NCBI GenBank assembly: GCA_902495025.1
Contig: CABUWB010000050.1
Span: forward strand, 1 to 9,855
DNA: 9,855 nucleotides
Reading direction: 5' to 3'
Source of the DNA: an uncultured Eubacteriales bacterium
GTDB lineage: Bacteria > Bacillota > Clostridia > Lachnospirales > CAG-274
In this document: one piece after another, positions 1-7,000 of the stretch
Position numbering within the stretch: position 1 is the first letter of the stretch
Layout: the number at the start of each line of letters is the position of its first letter
Position numbers and translations under genes: made by a program
The notes under the pieces: model-generated
Seen by the model: the letters and a program-made list of their open reading frames with translations, nothing else
Told to the model about the DNA's origin: nothing
Database searches by the model: none

Positions 1-28
1 AACCAAGCACCATATTGAACATCAACTT

Positions 29-102
29 GTAGGGGCGGATATTATCCGCCCGAATGTTGAACAAACCGCAATTGTTGACGGGCGGCAGATTGCCGCCCCT
101 AC
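29..102 (+). repeat. Bipartite hairpin repeat, left copy
   Basis: The element starts with GTAGGGGCGG (29-38) and ends with its exact reverse complement CCGCCCCTAC (93-102). Each end is itself a compact hairpin: 33-40 pairs with 44-51 around a 3-nt loop, and 80-87 pairs with 91-98 around a 3-nt loop. The spacer between them is AT-richer and encodes nothing visible. It looks like a short non-autonomous, MITE- or REP-like dispersed repeat. No target-site duplication is evident. A second copy in the opposite orientation lies at 9738-9812. From memory, such elements are common between genes in clostridial genomes; the family name is not known to me. Confidence 0.85.
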
Positions 103-140
103 GGTAAATCCATATGTTAACGATTTGCATTTTAGGTTGT

Positions 141-169
141 TAATATTACTCCGCTAAACTCTAATTTAT
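141..169 (+). repeat. Tail of the left repeat, shared with the right copy
   Basis: The reverse complement of this AT-rich stretch matches 9693-9721 at 25 of 29 positions, with the shared core TAAATTAGAGTTTA. In both places it sits on the gene-facing side of the GC-rich hairpin element, so the repeated unit is longer than the hairpins alone. The linker to the hairpins is about 38 nt here and about 16 nt in the right copy, and parts of the linker also align. It lies directly upstream of the first gene, so its transcription start could lie in or near this tail, but I see no convincing promoter hexamer pair. The rest of 1-200 shows nothing else. Confidence 0.65.
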
Positions 170-200
170 ATCCCAACCAACCAATCAAAGAGGTGAAAAA

Positions 201-1052
201 ATGAGAGTTGTAACAGTTTTTAAGGATGAATTCAAGCGTTCATCATGGATAATATTTATAGTACTTGGCTGTATGCTTTTAGTGGGTGCGATGCTGACGG
301 AAAAAATTGAAGAGGTGACAGATTACATTCTTGTCAGCTCTGGCTGGTTTAACGAAGATGTTAATGTTGTGAGCTGGTATCTGCCTGTTGCCGCACTGCT
401 TGCGCTTAGTCAGAAAAGAACAAGGAAGGATGATTTCTGGGGTAGTATGCCTTATACAGCAGATAGCCTTTATCTTTTAAGGCTTGCCTATGGGCTTATG
501 TTTATTGCAGCTGTAGGGGTGGTGCAAATGCTTTTATCTGCAGCAATTATGCATAAAAATGCTTTTATTATTGAGGATTTAAGATATATTGGTTTAAGGA
601 TTAATGGAGTGTATGACTTTCCAAGGTTTATGCTGGTAAATGGTGGTGCATACATACTTGCAAGTACAATTTGCACACTTGTAAATAATCATGCTGTTGC
701 GGCTGCCTTTGGTTTTTTTGCTTCCCTTATGCCAGAAATGCTCTTTACTCCGTATAACTGGATAACAGGTGAGTATTGGCACTTAATTGAATATTTTTCT
801 GATTTAAAGTATGTTATTGCTTTTGGTATTAATGATAATGTAAATGATTATGTGTATCAGTATGGTGTACCGGTTTATTTGTGCATAATAGCTGCTATGC
901 TTTTTATTGGCGCCTATGTCAACAGGAAAACGGCAGAGCGGGGCAATAGTAAAGTGTTTTACAACAGGTTTGTCAAGGTTATTTACATAATACTTTGTGT
1001 GCTTTTTGCTCTTAATGTTTTTGAAACGCTGTTTTTGCAGGGAGGGTTTTAA
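201..1052 (+). CDS. Multi-pass membrane protein, ABC-2-permease-like (module 1, A1)
   Basis: This 283-residue integral membrane protein has about seven predicted membrane segments (near residues 15-33, 57-71, 95-117, 145-162, 164-182, 223-241 and 258-280). A charged N-terminus (KDEFKRSS) precedes the first segment. The loop between segments 2 and 3 reads DDFWGSMPYTADSLYLLR. This resembles the 'sLPvsr..ly..r' coupling region of ABC-2 type permeases and is the best clue to function. The start is set by AAAGAGGTG at 187-195, 5 nt before the ATG. The stop is one base before the start of the next gene, so the two are almost certainly translationally coupled. The protein is paralogous to the product of 1895-2689. 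No ATPase gene is nearby. A role in export or envelope-stress/antibiotic-peptide resistance is possible, but the substrate cannot be read from the sequence. Confidence 0.8.
   Translation: MRVVTVFKDEFKRSSWIIFIVLGCMLLVGAMLTEKIEEVTDYILVSSGWFNEDVNVVSWYLPVAALLALSQKRTRKDDFWGSMPYTADSLYLLRLAYGLMFIAAVGVVQMLLSAAIMHKNAFIIEDLRYIGLRINGVYDFPRFMLVNGGAYILASTICTLVNNHAVAAAFGFFASLMPEMLFTPYNWITGEYWHLIEYFSDLKYVIAFGINDNVNDYVYQYGVPVYLCIIAAMLFIGAYVNRKTAERGNSKVFYNRFVKVIYIILCVLFALNVFETLFLQGGF
1041..1046 (+). promoter_or_regulatory. Ribosome binding site deciding the start of lipoprotein B1
   Basis: GGAGGG lies 7 nt before the ATG at 1054, inside the last codons of the preceding gene. It supports the downstream start, which gives a proper lipoprotein signal, over the in-frame ATG at 997. 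Confidence 0.8.
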
Positions 1053-1053
1053 T

Positions 1054-1890
1054 ATGAAGATAAATAAATTTGCGCTCGGCTTATGTTTGTGCCTGTCCCT
1101 GTGCGGCTGTAAGGGTGAGGTTTATAAGGAAACGACCGATTTTAACATAACAGCTTATACACAGAGAGATGACGTGATAGATTCTGAGGCTGAATACGTT
1201 TTAAAAAATTTTGAAAAGACTATGCAGCCGCTTGCATCTAAACAGAAAAAAGAGCTTGAAAAAAACTTTAATAAGGTTGAGGGCGTGAGCTATGTACAGT
1301 ACAGCAACGGCAGAGAGGTAAGCGTGTTTGAGAGTAAAAGAGTACGGGGTATATATGTGCTTACGGATACGGAGTGGACATATCCCATTTTACCTTACAG
1401 TATAAGGCTTAAGGGCTGTGATGAGCTGTACGAAAGGCTTGAGGATACCGCCTTTATACCTTATTCAAACGAATGTGGTGAAAACGGCGCAGGTATTATC
1501 CGCTGTGAAAATAAGGAGTATACCCTGTCGGATTATGAGTGTGTTACACCGTTTTCCGTAAAATATAAGGATGTTGATGTGTTTACCGATAAGCTGCCCA
1601 TGCAGGCACTTGTGTATGTGAACGGCGGCAGGGCTGAAAGAGTTGAGCTTGTGAGTGCTGTATCAGATGATATATCCGCCCTTACAGATGAAAATATTGC
1701 CGATGTCAGGCTGCTGTTTGATAAGCTTGGTTTTGGTGAGGAAAGTGCCGCACTTGCAAACGAGCTTGCCGAAAGCCTGTCAAAGGGCGGCTATTATCGC
1801 TCTGACGGTGCGCTGTCTGTAAGGAGCAGTAAAAATGTTAAAAGGATTGGGGATATTGTATTTAATGTATTTTGTGTGGATTTGAGGTGA
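1054..1890 (+). CDS. Putative lipoprotein (module 1, B1)
   Basis: This is a 278-residue predicted surface lipoprotein of unknown function. The ATG at 1054 is preferred over an in-frame upstream ATG at 997. GGAGGG (1041-1046) stands 7 nt before 1054, and starting there gives a clean lipoprotein signal peptide: MKINKF, then a cysteine-rich hydrophobic core and a lipobox-like LCGC with the modified Cys at residue 19. The mature protein is soluble, charged and mixed alpha/beta in character, with no catalytic motif I recognise. It is homologous along its length to the product of 2683-3513; shared patterns include an EL-ENNFN-like segment, LP-[MI]-x-A-[LI]-V and LT-x-x-NI-x-x-V-x-x-L-x-D-x-LGF near the C-terminus. 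It follows the membrane protein by one base, so the two probably act together at the membrane. It could be an extracellular accessory or sensor domain. Confidence 0.8.
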   Translation: MKINKFALGLCLCLSLCGCKGEVYKETTDFNITAYTQRDDVIDSEAEYVLKNFEKTMQPLASKQKKELEKNFNKVEGVSYVQYSNGREVSVFESKRVRGIYVLTDTEWTYPILPYSIRLKGCDELYERLEDTAFIPYSNECGENGAGIIRCENKEYTLSDYECVTPFSVKYKDVDVFTDKLPMQALVYVNGGRAERVELVSAVSDDISALTDENIADVRLLFDKLGFGEESAALANELAESLSKGGYYRSDGALSVRSSKNVKRIGDIVFNVFCVDLR

Positions 1891-1894
1891 TGTT

Positions 1895-2689
1895 ATGACC
1901 GAAATTTTAAAGGCGGAATTTCGCAGGACGGCATGGGTGCTTGTGCTGGCGCTAGGGGCGATTTTACTGTCGGCGGCTCGCCTTTCTGCGGAGCTTGAAT
2001 TATGCTTTATGTCGCTTGTAAATAACAATGGTGAATATATACACCACGTTAGCGAGGGCTCACGCTTTTTATTTGTTTTGCCTAATTTGTGCGCAGGCGT
2101 GCTTATTGCGCTTTTGCAGTGCAGAGATAAAAGACGGGAGTTCTGGAGAGGTCTGCCATACAGCAGTAATACGCTTTATGCTTACAGAAATTTATACGGT
2201 ATAATGCTTTTTGCGGCAGTCTGCCTTGTAAAATTGGCGGTTATGCTTGTGTTACGCAGTAAATATGCGCCGGTTTATGATGAGTTTGTGTTTTTTGGCT
2301 ACACCAATGCTTCTTTGGCAAGTCTGATGTGGGATATGCTCATTACTATATGCTATTATGTGGTGTGCTTTGCGGTACTTAAACTCGTGAACAGAGCTTT
2401 TGTTGCGGCTATGGCAATGTTCTGCATTACTCTGCTGCCGTTTGTTTTTGGTTTTCTGCTGCCTGACTTTGTGGTTTATACATTATTTGATTATATACTT
2501 ATTGTTAAGTTGGCGGGAGTTGTCTTTGCGGTGCTTATGTTTTATGCAGGTATGTATGCGGAGCGGAGATATGAGCTGTTTGCTACAAAAAGGATTTTTG
2601 CGGGCAAAGCAACGCTTGTAGTATTTTGGGTGGTTTGCGTGTTGTTTGCTGTCGGAGTTGTCTGTGTGTGGAGGTGCGTGCTATGCTGA
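1895..2689 (+). CDS. Multi-pass membrane protein, ABC-2-permease-like (module 2, A2)
   Basis: This 264-residue membrane protein is a paralogue of the product of 201-1052. Both have a charged amphipathic N-terminus (LKAEFRRTAW here, FKDEFKRSSW there) and a hydrophobic first segment. Both share the segment 2-3 loop with a basic cluster, then [DE]FW-x-[SG]-x-PY, then LY-x-x-R-x-x-YG-x-M-x-FAAV. About seven hydrophobic segments are visible. The start is set by GAGGTGA at 1884-1890, which overlaps the stop of the preceding gene, and only 4 bp separate the two genes. Its last 7 bp overlap the next gene. It likely pairs with the lipoprotein encoded immediately downstream. The ABC-2-like assignment rests on topology and the loop motif only, and no ATPase partner is in the window. 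Base composition looks a little more GC-rich than in A1, suggesting that the duplication is old. Confidence 0.8.
   Translation: MTEILKAEFRRTAWVLVLALGAILLSAARLSAELELCFMSLVNNNGEYIHHVSEGSRFLFVLPNLCAGVLIALLQCRDKRREFWRGLPYSSNTLYAYRNLYGIMLFAAVCLVKLAVMLVLRSKYAPVYDEFVFFGYTNASLASLMWDMLITICYYVVCFAVLKLVNRAFVAAMAMFCITLLPFVFGFLLPDFVVYTLFDYILIVKLAGVVFAVLMFYAGMYAERRYELFATKRIFAGKATLVVFWVVCVLFAVGVVCVWRCVLC
2670..2675 (+). promoter_or_regulatory. Ribosome binding site deciding the start of lipoprotein B2
   Basis: GGAGGT lies 7 nt before the ATG at 2683, inside the upstream coding region. It supports the 7-bp overlapping start rather than the in-frame GTG at 2626. Confidence 0.8.
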
Positions 2690-3513
2690 AGGTAATAAGG
2701 TCTGCGTCTGTTCTGCTTGCCTGTCTTTTGCTTTGTGCCTGCGGCAACAAGGCGGTTATAGAAACCAGTATCATTACAGATGCGGACAGGTTTAAGACGG
2801 CAGAGGATATTAAGTCAATGTTTGACTATACCTGTAAGGACCATATCTGGCAGTATGTTGAAAATGACAGGACGGCAGAGCTGCTTGAAAATAACTTTAA
2901 TGAGGTTAAGGATATTTCAATAGAAAGAAACGGCAACAGTATTAAGCTGTACGAATATAAGTATGCAAATGGGTTTTATGTTATTGTTGACGGAGAATCG
3001 TTTAAGCTTGTTCAGCCTGACTGCTATCAAATGGAGGACAGTGCGGCACTGTATAAAAAGGCGGATAAAACCGATTTTGCTGTAATGTACAGTAAGGTAT
3101 ACACAGGTGGAAAGGGCGTTGTAAGCCTTGTAAACAGAGAGTTTGGCATTATGGGTATTGACCGGCATTATGAGCCGTTTTCCTGTATGTCAGCTGGTGT
3201 AAAAGCAGAAAGTGAAAATCTGCCGATAAAAGCTATTGTTTTTACAAAGGATGGCTTGCCCAATAAAATAGATTTAATTACCGTATCAAAGGATAATAAA
3301 GGTCTCACCGAAAAAAATATTGAACAGGTAAAGGCGCTGCTTGATGAGCTTGGCTTTGACAGTGAAAATGGCAGTGTTGCCGTAGAATATGCCAAAAGCC
3401 TTGATGGGAACAGTGTGAATAAAGAAGTTGAGGGTTTTAAGGTGATGTACAGTAGTAATGTCAATGAGGTTAAGGGTTATAAGTTTAATGTTTTCAGTGT
3501 TGAAAAGAAGTAA
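2683..3513 (+). CDS. Putative lipoprotein (module 2, B2)
   Basis: This is a 276-residue predicted lipoprotein, paralogous to the product of 1054-1890. The ATG at 2683 overlaps the last 7 bp of the upstream gene and is preceded by GGAGGT (2670-2675) at 7 nt. An in-frame GTG at 2626 would add 19 residues that spoil the signal peptide. The signal is MLKVIRSASVLL followed by the lipobox LCAC, with the lipidated Cys at residue 20. The mature part is hydrophilic, with conserved segments shared with B1: ENNFNEVKDISI, LPIKAIVF, and the LT-x-x-NI ... LLDELGF stretch. No enzyme motif is recognised. The overlap with the membrane-protein gene implies coupled translation and a joint function. No terminator is obvious after it; the next signals are the rnpB promoter. 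Confidence 0.8.
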   Translation: MLKVIRSASVLLACLLLCACGNKAVIETSIITDADRFKTAEDIKSMFDYTCKDHIWQYVENDRTAELLENNFNEVKDISIERNGNSIKLYEYKYANGFYVIVDGESFKLVQPDCYQMEDSAALYKKADKTDFAVMYSKVYTGGKGVVSLVNREFGIMGIDRHYEPFSCMSAGVKAESENLPIKAIVFTKDGLPNKIDLITVSKDNKGLTEKNIEQVKALLDELGFDSENGSVAVEYAKSLDGNSVNKEVEGFKVMYSSNVNEVKGYKFNVFSVEKK

Positions 3514-3568
3514 AATGATATTAAGGTGATTTTGGATAAAGCAGTAAACAACTTATGTTTAATTTATC

Positions 3569-3597
3569 TTGAAATTTATACAAATATATGTTATAAT
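3569..3597 (+). promoter_or_regulatory. Promoter of rnpB
   Basis: TTGAAA (3569-3574) and TATAAT (3592-3597) are separated by 17 bp. An extended -10 TG (3589-3590) stands one base before TATAAT. Initiation about 7 nt downstream would fall at 3604-3605, exactly where the P1 helix of the RNase P RNA begins. This agreement makes the call strong. Confidence 0.9.
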
Positions 3598-3604
3598 CAC
3601 AAAT

Positions 3605-3935
3605 TGCAAGTCGGTTGGACAGTCGCGCACCCTCGGGTGTGAGGAAAGTCCGTGCTCCGCAGAGCAGAATGCCGGATAACGTCCGGTGGAGGCGACTCCA
3701 AGGATAGTGCAACAGAAATAAACCGCCTGCATTTGCAGGTAAGGGTGGAAAGGCAGTGTAAGAGACTACCGGCTGTGTGGCAACATGCAGCGCTCTGTAA
3801 ACCCCATTCGGAGCAAGGTGGGTAGGCAACATGGGGCTGCTCGCCCCGCCTCAAAGCGCCGCTAGAGATTATCGGCAACGATAATACCAGATAGATGACT
3901 GTCGAAACAGAACACGGCTTATAGACCGGCTTGCA
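3605..3935 (+). ncRNA. rnpB: RNase P RNA, bacterial class A
   Basis: This is the catalytic RNA of ribonuclease P, which matures the 5' ends of tRNAs together with the small protein RnpA. The terminal P1 helix is visible: GCAAGTCGGT (3606-3615) pairs with ACCGGCTTGC (3925-3934), and one further T-A pair at 3605/3935 sets the ends. The conserved 5' core GAGGAAAGTCCGTGCTC is at 3641-3657. The 3' core is also present, with AGATAGATGACTGTCG followed by ACAGAACACGGCTTATAGACC (3891-3926). The middle part contains GTAAGAG (3757-3763) and AAACCCC (3799-3805), as expected for this RNA. The length of about 331 nt is normal to slightly short. Two reverse-strand open frames across it are chance. It has its own promoter and terminator. 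Confidence 0.96.
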
Positions 3936-3941
3936 TTTTTT

Positions 3942-3978
3942 AAAGAGTATGTGTTTTTAAAACACCTGCTCTTTTTTT
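3942..3978 (+). terminator. Intrinsic terminator of rnpB
   Basis: AAAGAG (3942-3947) pairs with CTCTTT (3969-3974), and an inner GTGTT (3951-3955) pairs with AACAC (3961-3965). A 3-nt internal mismatch separates the two helices, and the T tract is at 3972-3978. The hairpin starts 7 nt after the P1 helix of the RNA. Confidence 0.8.
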
Positions 3979-4024
3979 GTGATATATACTGCCTTTATTT
4001 GGAATTAATGATACAAATAGTGTA

Positions 4025-4052
4025 TTGATTTTTTCTGAAAGAGTAATATAAT
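4025..4052 (+). promoter_or_regulatory. Promoter of the dockerin/LRR gene
   Basis: TTGATT (4025-4030) and TATAAT (4047-4052) are spaced by 16 bp in AT-rich DNA, giving a leader of about 38 nt. A second TATAAT at 4073-4078 lacks a good -35 and is not favoured. Confidence 0.7.
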
Positions 4053-4083
4053 AAGTGTATAAAAAAATTAAATATAATGTATT

Positions 4084-4090
4084 GGAGGAG
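4084..4090 (+). promoter_or_regulatory. Ribosome binding site deciding the start of the dockerin/LRR gene
   Basis: GGAGGAG lies 6 nt before the ATG at 4097. The reading frame is open back to a GTG at 4055, but that codon lies only 3 nt after the -10 box and has no ribosome binding site. Confidence 0.85.
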
Positions 4091-4096
4091 AGAATT

Positions 4097-7000
4097 ATGA
4101 AGTATAAGAAGTATATGGCATTGTTGCTTGCTGTCTCTGTTATGATGCAGCCTTTGGTATCAAGTGTGCAGGGCGCAGAATATTATGTGCCTGAGGAAGA
4201 TGAAACAGTAAGTTCGGCGGCACTCACTATGCTTGCAGACGGAGAGGGTCTTACAGAGGCAATAAGCGGTACGGATTGGATACTTGAAACGGACGGCACA
4301 GTTACGATTACAAGTGATGTCGGTATGGAGGAATTGAGCTATGAAAGCGGTCATTACACACAGTATATAAAAAAGGCTGTTATTGAAAATGGTGTTACAC
4401 AGATAAGCAGACATGCATTCATGATGTGCACCTTGCTTGAGGAGGTATCAATACCCGATAGTGTAACTGCAATTTATAATGATGCGTTTACATATTGTAA
4501 TTCGCTTAAAAGCATTACAATACCTGACAGTGTTACGTATATAGGTGAATTTTATTTTGATGGCTCAAGGCCTGTTATTGTATGTAATTCTGGTTCCTAT
4601 GCAAAGGAATATGCAAAAAATAATGGTTACTTATATGAAACAGGCAGCAATGCAGAAGATGACGGATGGGAAATTAAGGATAATGTACTTACAATTTATA
4701 ACGACAGCGGTATAAGTGACCTGGCTGCACATGTAGGCTTTTATACAAGAAACATTGATAGTGTTGTTATAATGAGTGGTGTTACATATATTCCTGATTC
4801 TACTTTTAAAAACGGAGGCTTTAAATCAATAACCATACCCGACACTGTAGAGAGTGTAGGCAGTTATGCATTCAGCAATTGTAACAATGCGGAGGAAATA
4901 TTACTGCCGGAAAGCGTAACTACAATGGGAACTGGAGTATTTGAATGCAGCGCAATTACAAAAATCAGTATTCCTAAAAGCATAACAAAAATCCCTGACG
5001 AAACGTTTTGGGGCTGTGGAAATCTTGAAAGCATTATTATACCCGAGTATATTACAGAGCTTGGCGATAGGGCTTTTCAGGGCTGTTCCGGACTTGAAAG
5101 TATTACTATTCCGGGTACTGTAAAAAGAATAGGCAGCTATTGTTTTGGGTACAGTACGTTTACATCGGTTATTGTAGATGATGGAGTTGAGAGTTTGGGT
5201 GACGGTGTATTTAATTATTGTAAGGAACTTACACAGATAAAGCTTCCGTCAACAATTACTTATATTCCGTACAGTACTTTTTATGAATGTGATGAGCTTA
5301 CAGAGGTAACTATACCTGACAATGTAACAGCTATTGGCTCGTATGCTTTTTGGAAATGTGATAAGCTGGAAAAGGTTAATTTTAACAATAAGCTTGAAGT
5401 TATAAATTACGATGCATTTGCATATACAAATATTTCACAGCTTGCTTTGCCAACAAGCCTTAAAGAAATATCGAGTTCAGCATTTGAAGGAACACCGCTT
5501 ACATCGGTTGTAATTCCTGAAGGTACGGAAACCCTTGACGGGAATGTGTTTGAAAACTGCAAACAGCTTACAGAGGTAACGTTACCCGACAGCCTTATTG
5601 AGATTGGCTATAAATGCTTTATCAATACACCTATTAAAAGTATAAAGCTGCCACCTAATATTAAAAAGATAATGGGAATGGCTTTTAGCGGCTGTACATA
5701 TATTGAAAGCGTGGTAATACCGTCAAGTGCAGACTTTATTGGAGAAAATGCCTTTAAGGACTGCACCTCGCTTAAAAGTGTTGTTTTTGAAAATGGTGTG
5801 GGAAAAATATATCCTGGAGCTTTTAAGGGCTGCACTGCTCTGGAGAATATAGCATTGCCTGGCAGTGTCGGAAGTATAGATAAAAATGCTTTTGAAGGCT
5901 GTACCTTGCTGAAAAGTGCTGTTATGGAAAATGGCATTACCTCGATAGGCAGTAATGCTTTTAAAGACTGTGAAATGCTTGAGGCGGTAACTATACCGGG
6001 TACGGTTATTTCTTTGGCGGAAGATGCTTTTAACGGCTGCAGTAAAAACCTTGTTATTACGTGTACTGCAAACTCTGCGGCTGAGGATTTTGCAATTGCA
6101 AACAATATTGAATATGTGCTTGTGCCTTATGAAGGTGACGGTACGGATGATACCCTTACTGATTGGAGCCTGATTGACGGCGTACTTACCATAAACAGCG
6201 ACAAGGGTATGGAAAATTGGGTGAGCGCTGCTGACGGAGAAATAAACAGCCCTGCAGAAAAGTTTGCAGGTAAGGTGAAAAAGGCAGTTTTGAAAGAAGG
6301 CATAACTGCCATTTTGCCAAAGGCGTTTTATAAATGTATAAATATGGAGGAGGTAGTAATACCAACCTCTGTTACAGCTATCGGCGACAATGCGTTTGCG
6401 GGTTGTGGTAAACTTACCGGTGCAGAGCTTCCCGAGGGACTTACAGAGCTTGGTAAAGGTGCCTTTAAAAACTGCGGTTCATTAAAAAGTATTGTTGTGC
6501 CAAAGGGCATAACAATAATCAAGGACAGCACATTTGCTAGCTCCGGACTTGAAAGTGTGGAGCTTTCCGACGGAATTGAATGTATAGGCATGGAGGCGTT
6601 TAGTTACTGTATAAACCTTGAAAGCATAAAGCTGCCTGAGGGAGTGAAAACAATAGGTAACTCAGCATTTTCCGGGTGTAAAAATCTTAAAGAGATAAAT
6701 ATACCGTCCAGCCTCAGAGTTATAAGCATGTGGATGTTCAGAAACTGCATCAGCATTGAAACTTTGGAACTGCCTGATACTGTGGAAATAATATCTACAA
6801 TGAGCTTTGACGGTATGTCAGGTTTAAAAACACTTTATTTTCCAGACAGCATAACTTATATTGATACCAATAATTTTGACTACATGAATGAGGACTTTGT
6901 TGCTGTTTGCAATGCGGGTAGTTATGCAGAGCGTTATTTTGACAGTATTTCGAGAGTGAAATACAGAGTTATTGGCGGTGAAGCCTGCTGGCGTGTGGAA

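Noticed and set aside
29..102. CRISPR-like or riboswitch interpretation of the GC-rich hairpins
   Set aside because: There is no regular repeat/spacer series, and the inverted second copy lies downstream of a terminator, so a dispersed repeat fits better.
3545..3561. Hairpin TAAACA/TGTTTA after the lipoprotein operon as a terminator
   Set aside because: The stem is only 6 bp and almost entirely A-T, with no T run following.
3521..3878. Reverse-strand open frames of 103 and 93 codons
   Set aside because: They run across the RNase P RNA gene and have no ribosome binding site or plausible protein character; the RNA explains the sequence.
4055..4096. GTG start for the LRR protein adding 14 residues
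   Set aside because: It lies only 3 nt after the -10 box and has no ribosome binding site. The ATG at 4097 has GGAGGAG and begins a proper signal peptide.
5608..6105. Reverse-strand open frame of 165 codons
   Set aside because: It is antisense to the LRR array, and its repetitive pattern is the complement of the repeats. No start signal is seen.
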